Part shown: piece by piece, positions 34,729-43,819 of the stretch | Layout of the letters: every line of letters starts with the position of its first letter | Position numbering within the stretch: the stretch's first letter is position 1 | DNA from: Dongia_A sp035695765 | Lineage (GTDB): Bacteria > Pseudomonadota > Alphaproteobacteria > Dongiales > Dongiaceae | Assembly (NCBI GenBank): GCA_035695765.1 | Contig: DASRRI010000106.1 | Coordinates: forward strand, 1 to 64,000 | Direction of reading: 5' to 3' | DNA: 64,000 nt | Made by a program: the position numbers and the translations under genes | The notes under the pieces: generated by a model | Told to the model about the DNA's origin: nothing | The model's input: the letters and a program-made list of their open reading frames with translations, nothing else | Databases searched by the model: none

Positions 34729-36123
34729 ATGGCATCCTGGAAACCCGATCCGACTTTCTATCCCTCACCGCGCATGGCGATGAAGGCTCCACCCGAGACG
34801 CTGGCCTATGTCGCGTCCTTCGACCCGAAGCGGCAGGTGCCCGACGGGATCGCGATCGTCGACGTCGATCCGAAATCGGCGACGTACTCGAAGATCGTCA
34901 ACAACGTCGCGATGCCGAACGCCGGGGACGAGCTGCATCATTTCGGCTGGAACGCCTGCTCATCGTGCCTGTGTCCCAACGCTCCGCATCCCCATATGGA
35001 GCGGCGTTACCTGATCGTGCCGGGCCTGCGCTCCTCGCGCATCCACGTGCTCGACACCAAGCCGGACCCTGCAAAGCCGAGTATCGTCAAGGTGATCGAG
35101 CCGGCGGAAGTCGCCGAGCGGTCCGGCTATACCAGGCCGCATACGATCCATTGCGGCCCGGAAGGAATCTATGTCGCGGCGCTGGGCAACGCGGAAGGGA
35201 AACGGCCGGGCGGCGTGTTCCTGATGGATCACGAGAGCTTCGACATTCGCGGCAGGTGGGAGATCGATCGCGGCGAGCAGGAGCTCGCCTACGATGCCTG
35301 GTGGCATCTCGGTCACGACACTTTGGTTACCAGCGAATGGGGCACGCCCGATACGTTCGAGGAGGGGCTGGTGCCGGAAATACTGCTCGGCGCGAAATAT
35401 GGCCGGCGCCTGCATTTCTGGGACCTGCATACGCGCAAGCACCAGCAGACGATCGATTTCGGCGACAAGTATCAGCTGGTGTTCGAGCTGCGGCCCGCGC
35501 ACGACCCGACCAAGGCCTATGGCTTCGTCAATTGCGTGCTCAGCCTGGCGGACCTTTCCTCGTCGATCTGGGTGTGGCACCGCGACGGCAACAAGTGGGC
35601 CGTCACCAAGATCATCGAAATTCCGGCCGAGCCAGCCGATCCCGATCAATTGCCGCCGATGCTCAAGGGCTTCAAGGCCGTTCCGCCGCTGGTCACCGAC
35701 ATCGATCTCTCGATGGATGACAAGTTCCTCTACGTCGCCTGCTGGGGCACTGGCGATCTGCATCAGTACGACGTCTCCGACCCCTTGAAGCCGAAGCTCG
35801 CCGGCAAGGTGCGGATCGGCGGAATCGTTTCGCGTGCCTCGCACCCCGGCGCCAAGGGTCAGGCGCTCAACGGCGGCCCGCAGATGGTGGAGGTCAGCCG
35901 CGACGGCAGGCGGGTCTACTTCACCAACTCGCTCTACGGGGTCATCGACGAACAGTTCTATCCGGACGGCGTGCATGGCTGGATGGTCAAGCTGGACGCC
36001 AAGCCGGAAGGCGGCATTGCCTTCGACAAGGAATTCTTCGTCGATTGGCCCACGCCGCACCGGCCTCACCAGGTCAGGCTGCAGGGTGGCGATTGCTCGT
36101 CGGATTCCTATTGCTACCCGTGA
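34729..36123 (+). CDS. SBP56-family protein, probable methanethiol oxidase
   Basis: 464 aa, full length for the selenium-binding protein SBP56/methanethiol oxidase family (methanethiol to formaldehyde, H2S and H2O2, copper-dependent in bacteria). Family marks: HHFGWNACSSCLCP near residue 65, RPHTIHCGPEGIYVAALGN, and the C-terminus HRPHQVRLQGGDCSSDSYCY with Cys and His residues linked to the active site. ATG 34729 follows GGGAGG; a longer frame to 34630 would include the leader hairpins. Hyphomicrobium MtoX is periplasmic, but here no signal peptide is seen. The gene for a histidine-rich membrane protein follows 46 bp later. Confidence 0.88.
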   Translation: MASWKPDPTFYPSPRMAMKAPPETLAYVASFDPKRQVPDGIAIVDVDPKSATYSKIVNNVAMPNAGDELHHFGWNACSSCLCPNAPHPHMERRYLIVPGLRSSRIHVLDTKPDPAKPSIVKVIEPAEVAERSGYTRPHTIHCGPEGIYVAALGNAEGKRPGGVFLMDHESFDIRGRWEIDRGEQELAYDAWWHLGHDTLVTSEWGTPDTFEEGLVPEILLGAKYGRRLHFWDLHTRKHQQTIDFGDKYQLVFELRPAHDPTKAYGFVNCVLSLADLSSSIWVWHRDGNKWAVTKIIEIPAEPADPDQLPPMLKGFKAVPPLVTDIDLSMDDKFLYVACWGTGDLHQYDVSDPLKPKLAGKVRIGGIVSRASHPGAKGQALNGGPQMVEVSRDGRRVYFTNSLYGVIDEQFYPDGVHGWMVKLDAKPEGGIAFDKEFFVDWPTPHRPHQVRLQGGDCSSDSYCYP

Positions 36124-36169
36124 GGCGCGCTGCCGTATGCGACGCGAGCCGTGTCGGAGCGCAGACTGA

Positions 36170-36802
36170 GTGAGCGATTACTGGCCCTGGCTGGTCCTGG
36201 CAGGGCTCGGCGCCTTCCATGGCCTGAACCCTGCCATGGGCTGGCTGTTCGCCGTCGCGCTTGGCCTGCACCGCAACAGCCGCATCGTCATCGTCGAGGC
36301 GCTGCCGGCAATCGCTATGGGGCACGCCGTCTCGATCGCGCTGGTCGCCGGCACGGTCGTGCTGGCGGGAATCGCCATCGAGGCGCATGCGCTGCTGGCG
36401 GGCAGCGGCATTCTGCTGATCGGCTGGGCGATCTTTCATCAGCTCTACGGCCACCGCCAGCGGGTCCGCATCGGCATGCGCACGGGCCTCGCCGGGCTTG
36501 CGCTCTGGTCGTTCCTGATGGCGACCGCCCATGGCGCCGGGCTGATGGTATTGCCGGCGCTGATCCCGCTCTGCCTCGCCAACTCTCCGCTCGGGGAAAT
36601 CGCGGCGCAGGGCTCGGTTGGAATTACGCTGGCGGCCGTCGGCATCCACACTGCTGCGATGCTGGTGGTCACTGGCGTGATCGCGATCGCCGTCCGCGAA
36701 TGGCTGGGCTTGGCGGTGCTGCGCAGCGCCTGGATCAATTTTGACCTGATCTGGACGGCCGGGCTGGTGCTGGCCGGCGTTATCCTGCTGCTGTCGGCGT
36801 GA
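36170..36802 (+). CDS. Polytopic membrane protein with conserved-looking intramembrane histidines
   Basis: 210 aa, five to six membrane segments. Histidines sit inside or at the edge of helices in AFHGLNPAMGWLFAVALG, AIAMGHAVSIALVAGT, MATAHGAGLMVLPA and AVGIHTAAMLVVTG, a pattern known from metal permeases of the NiCoT/HupE kind although the sequence is not clearly one of them. GTG 36170 has GGAG about 11 nt upstream. It follows the SBP56 gene by 46 bp, so metal supply (copper or other) to that enzyme is an inference. Family not firmly recognised. Confidence 0.7.
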   Translation: MSDYWPWLVLAGLGAFHGLNPAMGWLFAVALGLHRNSRIVIVEALPAIAMGHAVSIALVAGTVVLAGIAIEAHALLAGSGILLIGWAIFHQLYGHRQRVRIGMRTGLAGLALWSFLMATAHGAGLMVLPALIPLCLANSPLGEIAAQGSVGITLAAVGIHTAAMLVVTGVIAIAVREWLGLAVLRSAWINFDLIWTAGLVLAGVILLLSA

Positions 36803-36817
36803 GACCACACGGCGCGT

Positions 36818-37687
36818 TCATCCGTCGTAGCCGACCTGTTGGTTGAAGAACGAGCCGGTCGAAGGGCGCTGCGGCAGTTGCAGTTCGAACGGCACGGAGC
36901 GCACACGGCCCGTTCGCTCGCCACGCACCAGCAGGCCCTCGTGCTTGCTGGGCAGCGGGTTGGGCGAGAGCGGGATGGCATCCTCCGCGGAATAGACGGC
37001 GATGAAGAGGCGGCGCGGCCTGGTGCCGAGATTCGGGCCGGAGGAATGGCCGGCACGGGTGTGCATCAGGCAGACGCTGCCGGCTTTCATGGCGAAGACC
37101 TTTGCCTCCTTGGCCCAGGCCGCTGATTCGCGTTCGCCCGCGACGCCGGTGAATTGGCCGTTATGCCAGAGACCGGCGAGGCCGTGCTTGTGAGAGCCGA
37201 GCGCCGCGATCAGCGGGCCGTTGGTCTCATCGACATCATCCAGCGCCAGCAGAGCGGTCACCAGATCGTCGTTGCTGTGCGGCGTGAAGGGGAAGTCCTG
37301 GTGCCACTTCACTTCGGTACCGGCGCCGGGCAGCTTGGCGTTGATCTTGGAGTGGTGGAACTTGACGTTCGGGCCGATCAGGTCCGCGATCATGTCGGGG
37401 ATGCGGGAGTTCGTCACGACATCGAGATAGGATTCTGAAATCTCAGTCGGCGAATTGACCCGCCGAAGCAGGGGCGCCGCGCGCGTATGGCCGGGTATCT
37501 GCAGATCGAAGCGCGGGCGGCCGTCGATCATCACGCCGTAGTTCTTGTCGTGATCCCGGCTTTCCTCCCACCAGGCGTCGAACTCCGCCCGGAGCGCTGA
37601 GAGCTGCGCGGGCGTGACGGCGTCGTCCGCGACGATGGTGCCGTCGCGGTGGAAGGAATCGATCAAATCATGCGGCAGGCAGGGCAA
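36818..37687 (-). CDS. Phytanoyl-CoA dioxygenase (PhyH) family Fe(II)/2-oxoglutarate oxygenase
   Basis: 289 aa. The iron-binding facial triad is visible: His and Asp in VKWHQDFPFTPH and the distal His in MHTRAGHSSGPN, followed by RPRRLFIAVY with an Arg for 2-oxoglutarate. The start is TTG 37687, with GAGGAGG ideally spaced. It ends the three-gene unit alcohol dehydrogenase, 2OG oxygenase, PhyH-like protein. PhyH members hydroxylate many small molecules; the substrate is unknown. The C-terminal 55 residues (SPNPLPSKHEGLLVRGERT) look like a variable extension. Confidence 0.88.
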   Translation of the reverse strand: MPCLPHDLIDSFHRDGTIVADDAVTPAQLSALRAEFDAWWEESRDHDKNYGVMIDGRPRFDLQIPGHTRAAPLLRRVNSPTEISESYLDVVTNSRIPDMIADLIGPNVKFHHSKINAKLPGAGTEVKWHQDFPFTPHSNDDLVTALLALDDVDETNGPLIAALGSHKHGLAGLWHNGQFTGVAGERESAAWAKEAKVFAMKAGSVCLMHTRAGHSSGPNLGTRPRRLFIAVYSAEDAIPLSPNPLPSKHEGLLVRGERTGRVRSVPFELQLPQRPSTGSFFNQQVGYDG

Positions 37688-37704
37688 GCTGGCCTCCTCG
37701 AGCG

Positions 37705-38385
37705 CTAACGGCGGATGGGAGCCGAACCGGACCAGAGCGGCTTGCTTACGCTCTCGGTAAAGTCCTTGAACATCAGGTTGAAGCTGATGCTGATGCGCTC
37801 CTCCGCACTGCGGTTGACGGGCACGGAATGAACCAACCAGGCGGGAAATATCACCATGCGCCCCTCCTTCACCTCAAGCTTGATCTCATTGCCGACATAT
37901 TTGTTCCAATTCTCCGCGGGCGGCAGGATGCCTGCGGCTTGCGGCCGGGGATCGGCAAACACGATATGCCCCGAGTTGGCGGGCAGGGAGACATAGTAGA
38001 CGCCGCTCAGGAAGTTGTTGGGGTGGGTATGGGGACTGTTCAGCCCGCCGGTCGGGTTGATGTTGGCCCAGCAGCCGGTGATCTCGAAGTCGCGATGCTT
38101 GAGATCGAGAAAGGCAATCGCGGCGGCGCCGGCCTTGCGCACCAGGCCGCAGAACTCGCCGAAGCGCTCGTGCCGGTGCAGCACCGGTGCTGTCTGCCAA
38201 GTGCTGCCGATCGGGATCTGCGGGCGCGGCTCTATCAGCTCCTTGATGGCCGTCTCGAGTTCCGGGTTCAGCCGCGCCGCCAGGTCCGGATCGACGTCCG
38301 CGAGCCAGATTGGCGTTGGAAACAGGTCCTTGACGGACAAGTCGGCGAAGATACTGGCCATGGTGGAACCCGGTTGCTGATTCAT
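37705..38385 (-). CDS. Putative 2OG-Fe(II) oxygenase (TIGR02466 family)
   Basis: 226 aa. The family marks are the N-terminal LFPTPIWLADVDPDL and the jelly-roll core with GCWANINPTGGLNSPHTHPN (first metal His), SGVYYVSLPANSGHIVFADPR and MVIFPAWLVHSVPVNRSAEE (distal His and an Arg). ATG 38385 has TGAGG upstream; ATG 38397 would overlap the adhP stop codon (ATGA) and is also possible. It lies between an alcohol dehydrogenase and a PhyH-type oxygenase on one transcript. Substrate unknown. Confidence 0.85.
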   Translation of the reverse strand: MNQQPGSTMASIFADLSVKDLFPTPIWLADVDPDLAARLNPELETAIKELIEPRPQIPIGSTWQTAPVLHRHERFGEFCGLVRKAGAAAIAFLDLKHRDFEITGCWANINPTGGLNSPHTHPNNFLSGVYYVSLPANSGHIVFADPRPQAAGILPPAENWNKYVGNEIKLEVKEGRMVIFPAWLVHSVPVNRSAEERISISFNLMFKDFTESVSKPLWSGSAPIRR

Positions 38386-38393
38386 GCGCCTCA

Positions 38394-39428
38394 TCATGCC
38401 AGTTTCAGGACCGTACGGCCAAGGATCCGGCCCGCGCGCATCTCATCGAAGATTTCGTTGATCTGCTCCAGCGGCGCTTTCCTGACTTTGGCGGTGACGA
38501 GGCCGTTGGCGGCGAAGGCGACGGCTTCGGCGAGGTCGAGCCTGGTGCCGACATTGGAGCCGCGCACGCTCAGCTCCCAGTTGGTGATGGCGGAGATCGA
38601 GGCGCGGATCTCGTCCTTCTTGCCGCCGGGCAAGCCGATATAGCAGACTGTCCCGGCCGGACGCAGCATGGCGATCGCCTGCTCGAAGGCTTGCGGCGCG
38701 ACGGCGGTGACGATCGCGCCATGGACACCGCCGATCTTGTCCTGCAGCACTTGCGGCGCGTTCCGTTCCCGGCCATTGACGGCAAGTTCGGCGCCCAGCT
38801 TTTTCGCAAGGCGCAGCTTGTCGTCCGTCACGTCCACCGCGGCGACGCGATAACCCATGGCCTTGGCATATTGCACGGCGATGTGGCCGAGGCCGCCGAT
38901 GCCGACCACGGCCACCCATTGGCCGGGCCGCGCGTTGGTGCGTTTCAGGCCGCGATAGGTAGTGACGCCGGCGCACAGGATCGGGGCAAATTGGTAAAGG
39001 TCGGCATTCTTCGGCAGCCGCGCGACGAACGCCGCGTCCGCCACCATGTATTCCGCATAGCCGCCCGGCTTGGTATAGCCGCTCGCTTCACCCGCCTTGC
39101 AGATGGTCTCCATACCGGCCAGGCAGAACTCGCATGTGCCGCATGCGCTGTACATCCACGGCACGCCAACCGCATCGCCAAGCTTCAAGCCTGTCACGCC
39201 CTCGCCGAGCGCCGCCACGTGTCCCGCGACTTCGTGGCCGGGAATGAGCGGCAAGGCCGGCGGTGGCGACCAATCGCCGTCGATCGCGTGCAGGTCGGAG
39301 TGGCAGACGCCGCAAGCCGCGACCTTGATCAGCAATTCGCCGCGAACCGGCGTCGGAATAGGAACTTGTTCGATCCGAAGCTTGCCGCCGATCTTGTGCA
39401 GCGCGGCGGCCTTCATGGTCCTTTTCAT
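38394..39428 (-). CDS. adhP: Zinc-dependent alcohol dehydrogenase, AdhP type
   Basis: 344 aa, medium-chain dehydrogenase. Catalytic zinc ligands lie in ACGVCHSDLHAIDGD and IPGHEVAGHV; structural zinc cysteines are in CGTCEFCLAGMETIC. The NAD-binding loop is VVGIGGLGHIAVQYAKA, and the family-typical ILCAGVTTYRGLKR precedes it. ATG 39428 has GGAG upstream. It is the first gene of a unit with two Fe(II)/2OG oxygenases. Such enzymes use primary alcohols, but the neighbours suggest the substrate could be an oxygenase product or precursor. Confidence 0.93.
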   Translation of the reverse strand: MKRTMKAAALHKIGGKLRIEQVPIPTPVRGELLIKVAACGVCHSDLHAIDGDWSPPPALPLIPGHEVAGHVAALGEGVTGLKLGDAVGVPWMYSACGTCEFCLAGMETICKAGEASGYTKPGGYAEYMVADAAFVARLPKNADLYQFAPILCAGVTTYRGLKRTNARPGQWVAVVGIGGLGHIAVQYAKAMGYRVAAVDVTDDKLRLAKKLGAELAVNGRERNAPQVLQDKIGGVHGAIVTAVAPQAFEQAIAMLRPAGTVCYIGLPGGKKDEIRASISAITNWELSVRGSNVGTRLDLAEAVAFAANGLVTAKVRKAPLEQINEIFDEMRAGRILGRTVLKLA

Positions 39429-39558
39429 TGGGTCTCCGATGTCATCGTCGGATGGCGAGACTAGTCGAGCGTACCGCGTCTTGTCATCCAGCGCAGAAGT
39501 GCCGTTGCGTCTCGCGCGCGTTTGCGCTCAGATGGCAGCTCGACAGGAGAGAGGCTTC

Positions 39559-40164
39559 ATGACCACCAGCGAACTCATGATTCTCCCCGCGCGGCGGGGC
39601 AGGGCGCAGCGGCTGACCAAGGGGCAGTCGATCAAGATCATCAATACCCATGGCAGCCAGGTGGTCGATACCTGGTGCTTCAGCGCCGAGGACCTGACCG
39701 AGTTCATGTCGATGGAGCATATGCGTCCGACCATCGGGCGGCTCTGGCCGCGCAAGGGCGATGGGCTGCACACCAACCGGCGGCGCCCGATCCTGACGAT
39801 GGTGGAGGACACCTCGCCCGGCCGGCACGACACCGCCATCGCGGCCTGCGACAATTACCGCTACGGCCTCCTGGGGTGCAAAGAGTACCACGACAATTGC
39901 ACCGATAACCTGAAGGCGGCGATGCGCCAGATCGGCCTCGAAGCGCCGGAAGTGCCGAGCCCGCTGAATCTCTGGATGAACATTCCCTTTGCGCCTGACG
40001 GAACACAGAGCTGGGGCGAACCCTTGTCGAAGCCCGGCGACTATGTCGTGCTGCGCGCGGAGATCGACTGCATCGTCGCCATGTCGGCCTGCCCGCAGGA
40101 CATCCTGCCGATCAACGGCAAGGCCTGCAAACCGACGGAGGCGCACTATCAGGTTTTGAGTTAG
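39559..40164 (+). CDS. Urea carboxylase-associated family protein (DUF1989)
   Basis: 201 aa. Recognisable blocks are SIKIINTHGSQVVDTWCFSA, EFMSMEHMRPTIGRLWP, DTSPGRHDTAIAACDNYRYG and LNLWMNIPFAPDG. This family is found beside urea or guanidine carboxylase genes and includes enzymes of guanidine degradation (CgdAB-like), but no carboxylase gene is near. GGAGAGAGG stands 7 nt before the ATG. Metal-binding residues (Cys, His) in the conserved blocks are intact. Activity unassigned. Confidence 0.9.
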   Translation: MTTSELMILPARRGRAQRLTKGQSIKIINTHGSQVVDTWCFSAEDLTEFMSMEHMRPTIGRLWPRKGDGLHTNRRRPILTMVEDTSPGRHDTAIAACDNYRYGLLGCKEYHDNCTDNLKAAMRQIGLEAPEVPSPLNLWMNIPFAPDGTQSWGEPLSKPGDYVVLRAEIDCIVAMSACPQDILPINGKACKPTEAHYQVLS

Positions 40165-40176
40165 AGCCGCGGCGGT

Positions 40177-41943
40177 TCACGCGCGCGGCAGAGTGAACCG
40201 GAACGTGGCGCCGCCGCCGACTGCGCCTTCGGCCGAGATGGTGCCGCCGTGGCGCGTGATGATGCGCTTGACGAAGGCGAGCCCGACGCCGCTGCCGGCA
40301 TATTCTTCGGCACCGTGCAGGCGCTGGAATACCCCGAACAGCTTCGCGTAATATTTCATGTCGAACCCTGCACCATTGTCGCGGACGTAATAGGCGCAGG
40401 TCTCGCCCTGATCCTCGCCGCCCAGCTCGATCAGCGGATGCTCCACAGCGGTGGTGAATTTGAGGGCGTTGGACAGCAGATTCACCCACACCTGCCGCAG
40501 CAAGGCCGGATCGCCACGCGCCGGCGGCAAGGATTTCATCACGATCTGCGCAGTGTCAGCGCCGACGCCATGGCCGCGCAGCTCTGCCATCGCCTCGCGC
40601 GCAAGGGCGTCCATATCCACGTCGCTCGCCGCGACCGGCGCGCGGCCAAGCCGGGCGAACGCCAATAGGTCGTCGATCAGCTGGCCCATGCGCTGGGTGT
40701 TCCTGCGGATCGTGGCGAGTTGTTGACGTCCGACAGGCCCCAGCACATCGCGATGATCGTCATCCAGGATGGCGGCGAATCCGTCGATGGCGCGCAAGGG
40801 CGTGCGCAGATCGTGCGAGACCGAATAGCTGAAGCCCTCCAGCTCCTGGTTGCTGCGCTGCAGCTCCTCGGTGCGTTCTGCCACCCTGCGCTCCAGCTCC
40901 GCCTTGGCTGCGGCATCTTCGGCGGCGCGCCGCCGCTGACCGAGGACCCGCACGCCGAGATACATGGTGAACAGGCTGACCAGCGCGATCAGGCCATAGG
41001 CGATGAGCACGCGCCGCAGCTGCGCATCCCGCACGGCGAAGGCCTGCTCGAGCGGCTGTTCCGCGACAACGCCCCAGCCATATTTCGGCATGGGTTCGTA
41101 GGCGACCAGATTGTCCACGCCGTTCAGCGGATCCTTCGCGATCTCCTCGCCGCGCTCGCCGGCCAATACCTTCCGCACCAGGGGAAAATCCCGGATATTG
41201 ACGGCATCTCCCTGCGGCGAGACGTCGGGATGAAAGGCCACTGTCCCGGCGCGGTCCACCACATAGAGATGCCCGTTCGGCCCGAAATCGATCTCGGCAA
41301 GCCATGCGAAGAAACTCTCCAGCTTCACCTGCAGCACCAGGATGCCGACATTGTCGCCGGCCTGGCTCTTGATCGGGACAGCGGCGGCAACGATGTTGAT
41401 CTGCGGCGATGCCGCCCGCTTGTAGACGGTGGAGACATAGGGCTTCCAGCCGGCGGTGACGCCCTTGTACCAATCGCGATAGGAGAAATCCTGACCATGG
41501 AGTTCCGGCCGCTCCGGGATGTCGGCCATCAAATGGCCGCTGAGGTCGCTGAGGAAAATGCGGTCGATCGCCGGGAAATCCTTGGGCACGCCCGCCATGA
41601 TCTTTACAGCTTCCGGCCAGTTGCCCTGTGTCACGAGATCGCGGAACCGCAAGCGCGTCGCCAGGGAGACGTCGACATCGACCACCCGGTCGAGTTTTTC
41701 GGTGAGCGTGATGGCGGCGAGATAGGAGAGTGAAGAGCGGCGCGAGGCCGCCGCGGCGGTCAGCTCGCGGTCGATCGAGTGATAGCTCTCCACCGCCACG
41801 AAGATCCCGAGCACGAACAACGCCGGCAGGATGGCGAGCTGCAGCCAGCGCATCCGGGTCCCGGCCTGCGGGTAGACCCGCATCCAAAGCGGCCGCCAAT
41901 TGCGGCGCGGCGCCGGCCCACGCTCGCGTGTCGTCTCCGTCAC
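40177..41943 (-). CDS. Sensor histidine kinase with double-Cache sensor
   Basis: 588 aa. One membrane segment (LQLAILPALFVLGIFVAVES, about 34-53) precedes a periplasmic dCache domain (about 60-320; includes FSYRDWYKGVTAGWKPYVST, a typical Cache loop), a second membrane segment (VLIAYGLIALVSLFTMYLGV) and a coiled coil. HisKA is ELEGFSYSVSHDLRTPLRAI and HATPase_c contains LLSNALKFT, YVRDNGAGFDMKY and GSGVGLAFVKRI. The HisKA-HATPase type is that of phytochrome-like kinases. GTG 41943 is the probable start. No response regulator is adjacent. Confidence 0.9.
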   Translation of the reverse strand: MTETTRERGPAPRRNWRPLWMRVYPQAGTRMRWLQLAILPALFVLGIFVAVESYHSIDRELTAAAASRRSSLSYLAAITLTEKLDRVVDVDVSLATRLRFRDLVTQGNWPEAVKIMAGVPKDFPAIDRIFLSDLSGHLMADIPERPELHGQDFSYRDWYKGVTAGWKPYVSTVYKRAASPQINIVAAAVPIKSQAGDNVGILVLQVKLESFFAWLAEIDFGPNGHLYVVDRAGTVAFHPDVSPQGDAVNIRDFPLVRKVLAGERGEEIAKDPLNGVDNLVAYEPMPKYGWGVVAEQPLEQAFAVRDAQLRRVLIAYGLIALVSLFTMYLGVRVLGQRRRAAEDAAAKAELERRVAERTEELQRSNQELEGFSYSVSHDLRTPLRAIDGFAAILDDDHRDVLGPVGRQQLATIRRNTQRMGQLIDDLLAFARLGRAPVAASDVDMDALAREAMAELRGHGVGADTAQIVMKSLPPARGDPALLRQVWVNLLSNALKFTTAVEHPLIELGGEDQGETCAYYVRDNGAGFDMKYYAKLFGVFQRLHGAEEYAGSGVGLAFVKRIITRHGGTISAEGAVGGGATFRFTLPRA

Positions 41944-41979
41944 GGAAGCCCCCGCGGATAATGCACAACTATAGCAGTG

Positions 41980-42849
41980 CTAGGGCGTCACGTCTTTCAC
42001 ATAATCCGCGAACTTGTCCTTGAAGGCGGGATGCCAGCGCGAGAGGGCAGGCCGGTTCTGGATGATGTCGTCGGCGGCCCATTGGATGCGCCGCGCGTCG
42101 AGCGCATGCGGCACGTCGTTGTCGGGGCAGAGGATGTAGAAATCGCCATCGCTGAGCCGCTCCAGCATGAAATCGACGGTCTGCTCCGGCGTCCAGGCGC
42201 CTTTCGGCTTGTCGCTTGCCGGCGCGTCGGGCTTGCGGCCGGTGATGCCGGTCCAGACATGGCCGGGGATCAGCAGATGCGCCGTCACCTTGCAGCCAGC
42301 GATATTGCGCAAGCTATGCGCCAACCCTTCGGTCAGCACCTTCACGCCGGCCTTGCTGACGTTATAGGCCGTGTCGCCGGGCGGGCAGGTGATGCCCTGT
42401 TTCGATCCGGTATTGATGATCGCGGCGGGCGTGCCCTGCGCCACCATCGCCTGCGCAAAGGCGTGGGTACCGTTGATGGCGCCCCACAGATTGACCGCGA
42501 GCACGCGCTGCCAGCGCTCGTAATTCTCGAACGGCCCGCCGCCATTGCCGATGCCGGCATTGTTCATGAGGATCGCGACCTCGCCGAAGCTCTGATAGGC
42601 GATCTGCTTCAGGCGCTGCACGTCCTCCATCACGCTGACATCGGTCGCGATGGCGCGCACGTCGGACTTGCCGCCTTTCGCAATGGCGGCGATCGCGGCG
42701 GCGGCCCCATCCAGAGCTTCGCCTTTCAGGTCGGCCAGCACGATCTTCATGCCGGCGGCGGCGAACTTGCGCGCCGCGGCAAGGCCGATGCCGGAGGCGC
42801 CGCCGGTGATGACCGCGACGCGGCCCGGTGCGAGAGCGGGGTGTGACAT
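41980..42849 (-). CDS. Short-chain dehydrogenase/reductase
   Basis: 289 aa, classical SDR. Cofactor motif ITGGASGIGLAAARKFA, then LADLKGEALD (the Asp favours NAD), LMNNAGIGNGG, the catalytic Ser in IINTGSKQGI, and YNVSKAGVKVLTEGL with catalytic Tyr and Lys. The C-terminal extension DNDVPHALDARRIQWAADDI is typical of a group of larger bacterial SDRs. The substrate is unknown. It lies next to a kinase on the same strand with 37 bp between. Confidence 0.9.
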   Translation of the reverse strand: MSHPALAPGRVAVITGGASGIGLAAARKFAAAGMKIVLADLKGEALDGAAAAIAAIAKGGKSDVRAIATDVSVMEDVQRLKQIAYQSFGEVAILMNNAGIGNGGGPFENYERWQRVLAVNLWGAINGTHAFAQAMVAQGTPAAIINTGSKQGITCPPGDTAYNVSKAGVKVLTEGLAHSLRNIAGCKVTAHLLIPGHVWTGITGRKPDAPASDKPKGAWTPEQTVDFMLERLSDGDFYILCPDNDVPHALDARRIQWAADDIIQNRPALSRWHPAFKDKFADYVKDVTP

Positions 42850-42970
42850 TCTGGTCTTCCTTCTAGATCAGGCTGTGCATGGCATTTCATAGCATATCCC
42901 CGGCTCATGTGGCGCTTGGAACCGGGACGGCGCTGCCTCTAAGATCGGCCACGGACGCGCTGGGAGACGC

Positions 42971-43434
42971 ATGGCCGATCCCGACTTCATCGCCGACTGC
43001 CACGAGCGGATGCGCGCGATCTATCGCTATTGGGACAGCAAGCGGATGGGCCGCCTGATGCCCAGCCGCTCGGACCTCGACCCGCTGGAGTTCCTGCGCT
43101 TCCTGCCCGACATCTGCCTGGTCGATGTGATGCCGGATGCGCGCAAATACGTCTATCGCCTGATCGGCACCAACGAAGTCGCCCTGCGCGGGCGCGATCC
43201 GACCGGGCTGCCGGTCGGCGAAGGCTATTTCGGCACCAGCGCGCAATCGGTGTTCCTGAACTATGACGGCGTGACGCAGAGCCGCGCCCCGCGCCTCGAC
43301 CGCGACCCAGCATCACCAGCGACGACCGCTTCATCCAGCACGAATCCATCTTTCTGCCGTTATCGGATGATGGAGCAAACGTGACCATGATCCTGGTCTT
43401 CACGGTCTATGGACTAGCGCCGCGGCGATTTTAA
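42971..43434 (+). pseudogene. PAS-domain protein (PAS_5 type), interrupted by a frameshift
   Basis: Reading from ATG 42971 gives a PAS_5-like N-terminus (IYRYWDSKRMGRLMPSRSDL, then LRFLPDICLVDVMPDARKY and YRLIGTNEVALRG). After about 43300 that frame becomes nonsense and ends at 43384. A shift of one base (codons in phase with 43312) restores the expected C-terminus: ITSDDRFIQHESIFLPLSDD and NVTMILVFTVYGL, ending at TAA 43432-43434. The loss of one base lies between about 43290 and 43312. Repaired, it would be a ~154-aa protein of normal family size. A sequencing error is possible. Confidence 0.85.
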
Positions 43435-43477
43435 GGATAGCGGCGCAACCCGGCGGCGGATCGCGTGTTGTGGCTCC

Positions 43478-43819
43478 ATGATGGCGGAAGCCCCCGGTCT
43501 ATGGAAGCTGCCGGTGCTGGCGATCGCGGCGCTCCTGTTCGGCGACCTGCTGGCGACGCAGCTGGTCCGCGCCGCATCCGAGGAAACTTCGGACGCTCTG
43601 ATCAAGGAAGCGAGCGCCGCCTGCCAGATCGCCAGCGAGTTGGAGAATCCCCGCGTTATGTGGAGCAGCCCCGCCTATGAGCGCGAGGCCGCCCTGATCG
43701 TCACCGGCAAATGGCCCCAGACCCACATGAAGGGCGATCAAGGTTACATGCTCTGCCTGTTCGACAAGCAGAGCGCGAAGGTCGAGATCCAGGAGATAGA
43801 GCCGACGCTGTTCAAGTAG
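43478..43819 (+). CDS. Small hypothetical exported protein
   Basis: 113 aa with an N-terminal hydrophobic segment (LPVLAIAALLFGDLLATQL) that may be a signal peptide or anchor. The rest is soluble with two Cys (AACQIA and YMLCLF). The last 8 bp overlap the stop of the convergent gene. ATG 43478 and 43481 are both possible. Family unknown. Confidence 0.6.
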   Translation: MMAEAPGLWKLPVLAIAALLFGDLLATQLVRAASEETSDALIKEASAACQIASELENPRVMWSSPAYEREAALIVTGKWPQTHMKGDQGYMLCLFDKQSAKVEIQEIEPTLFK

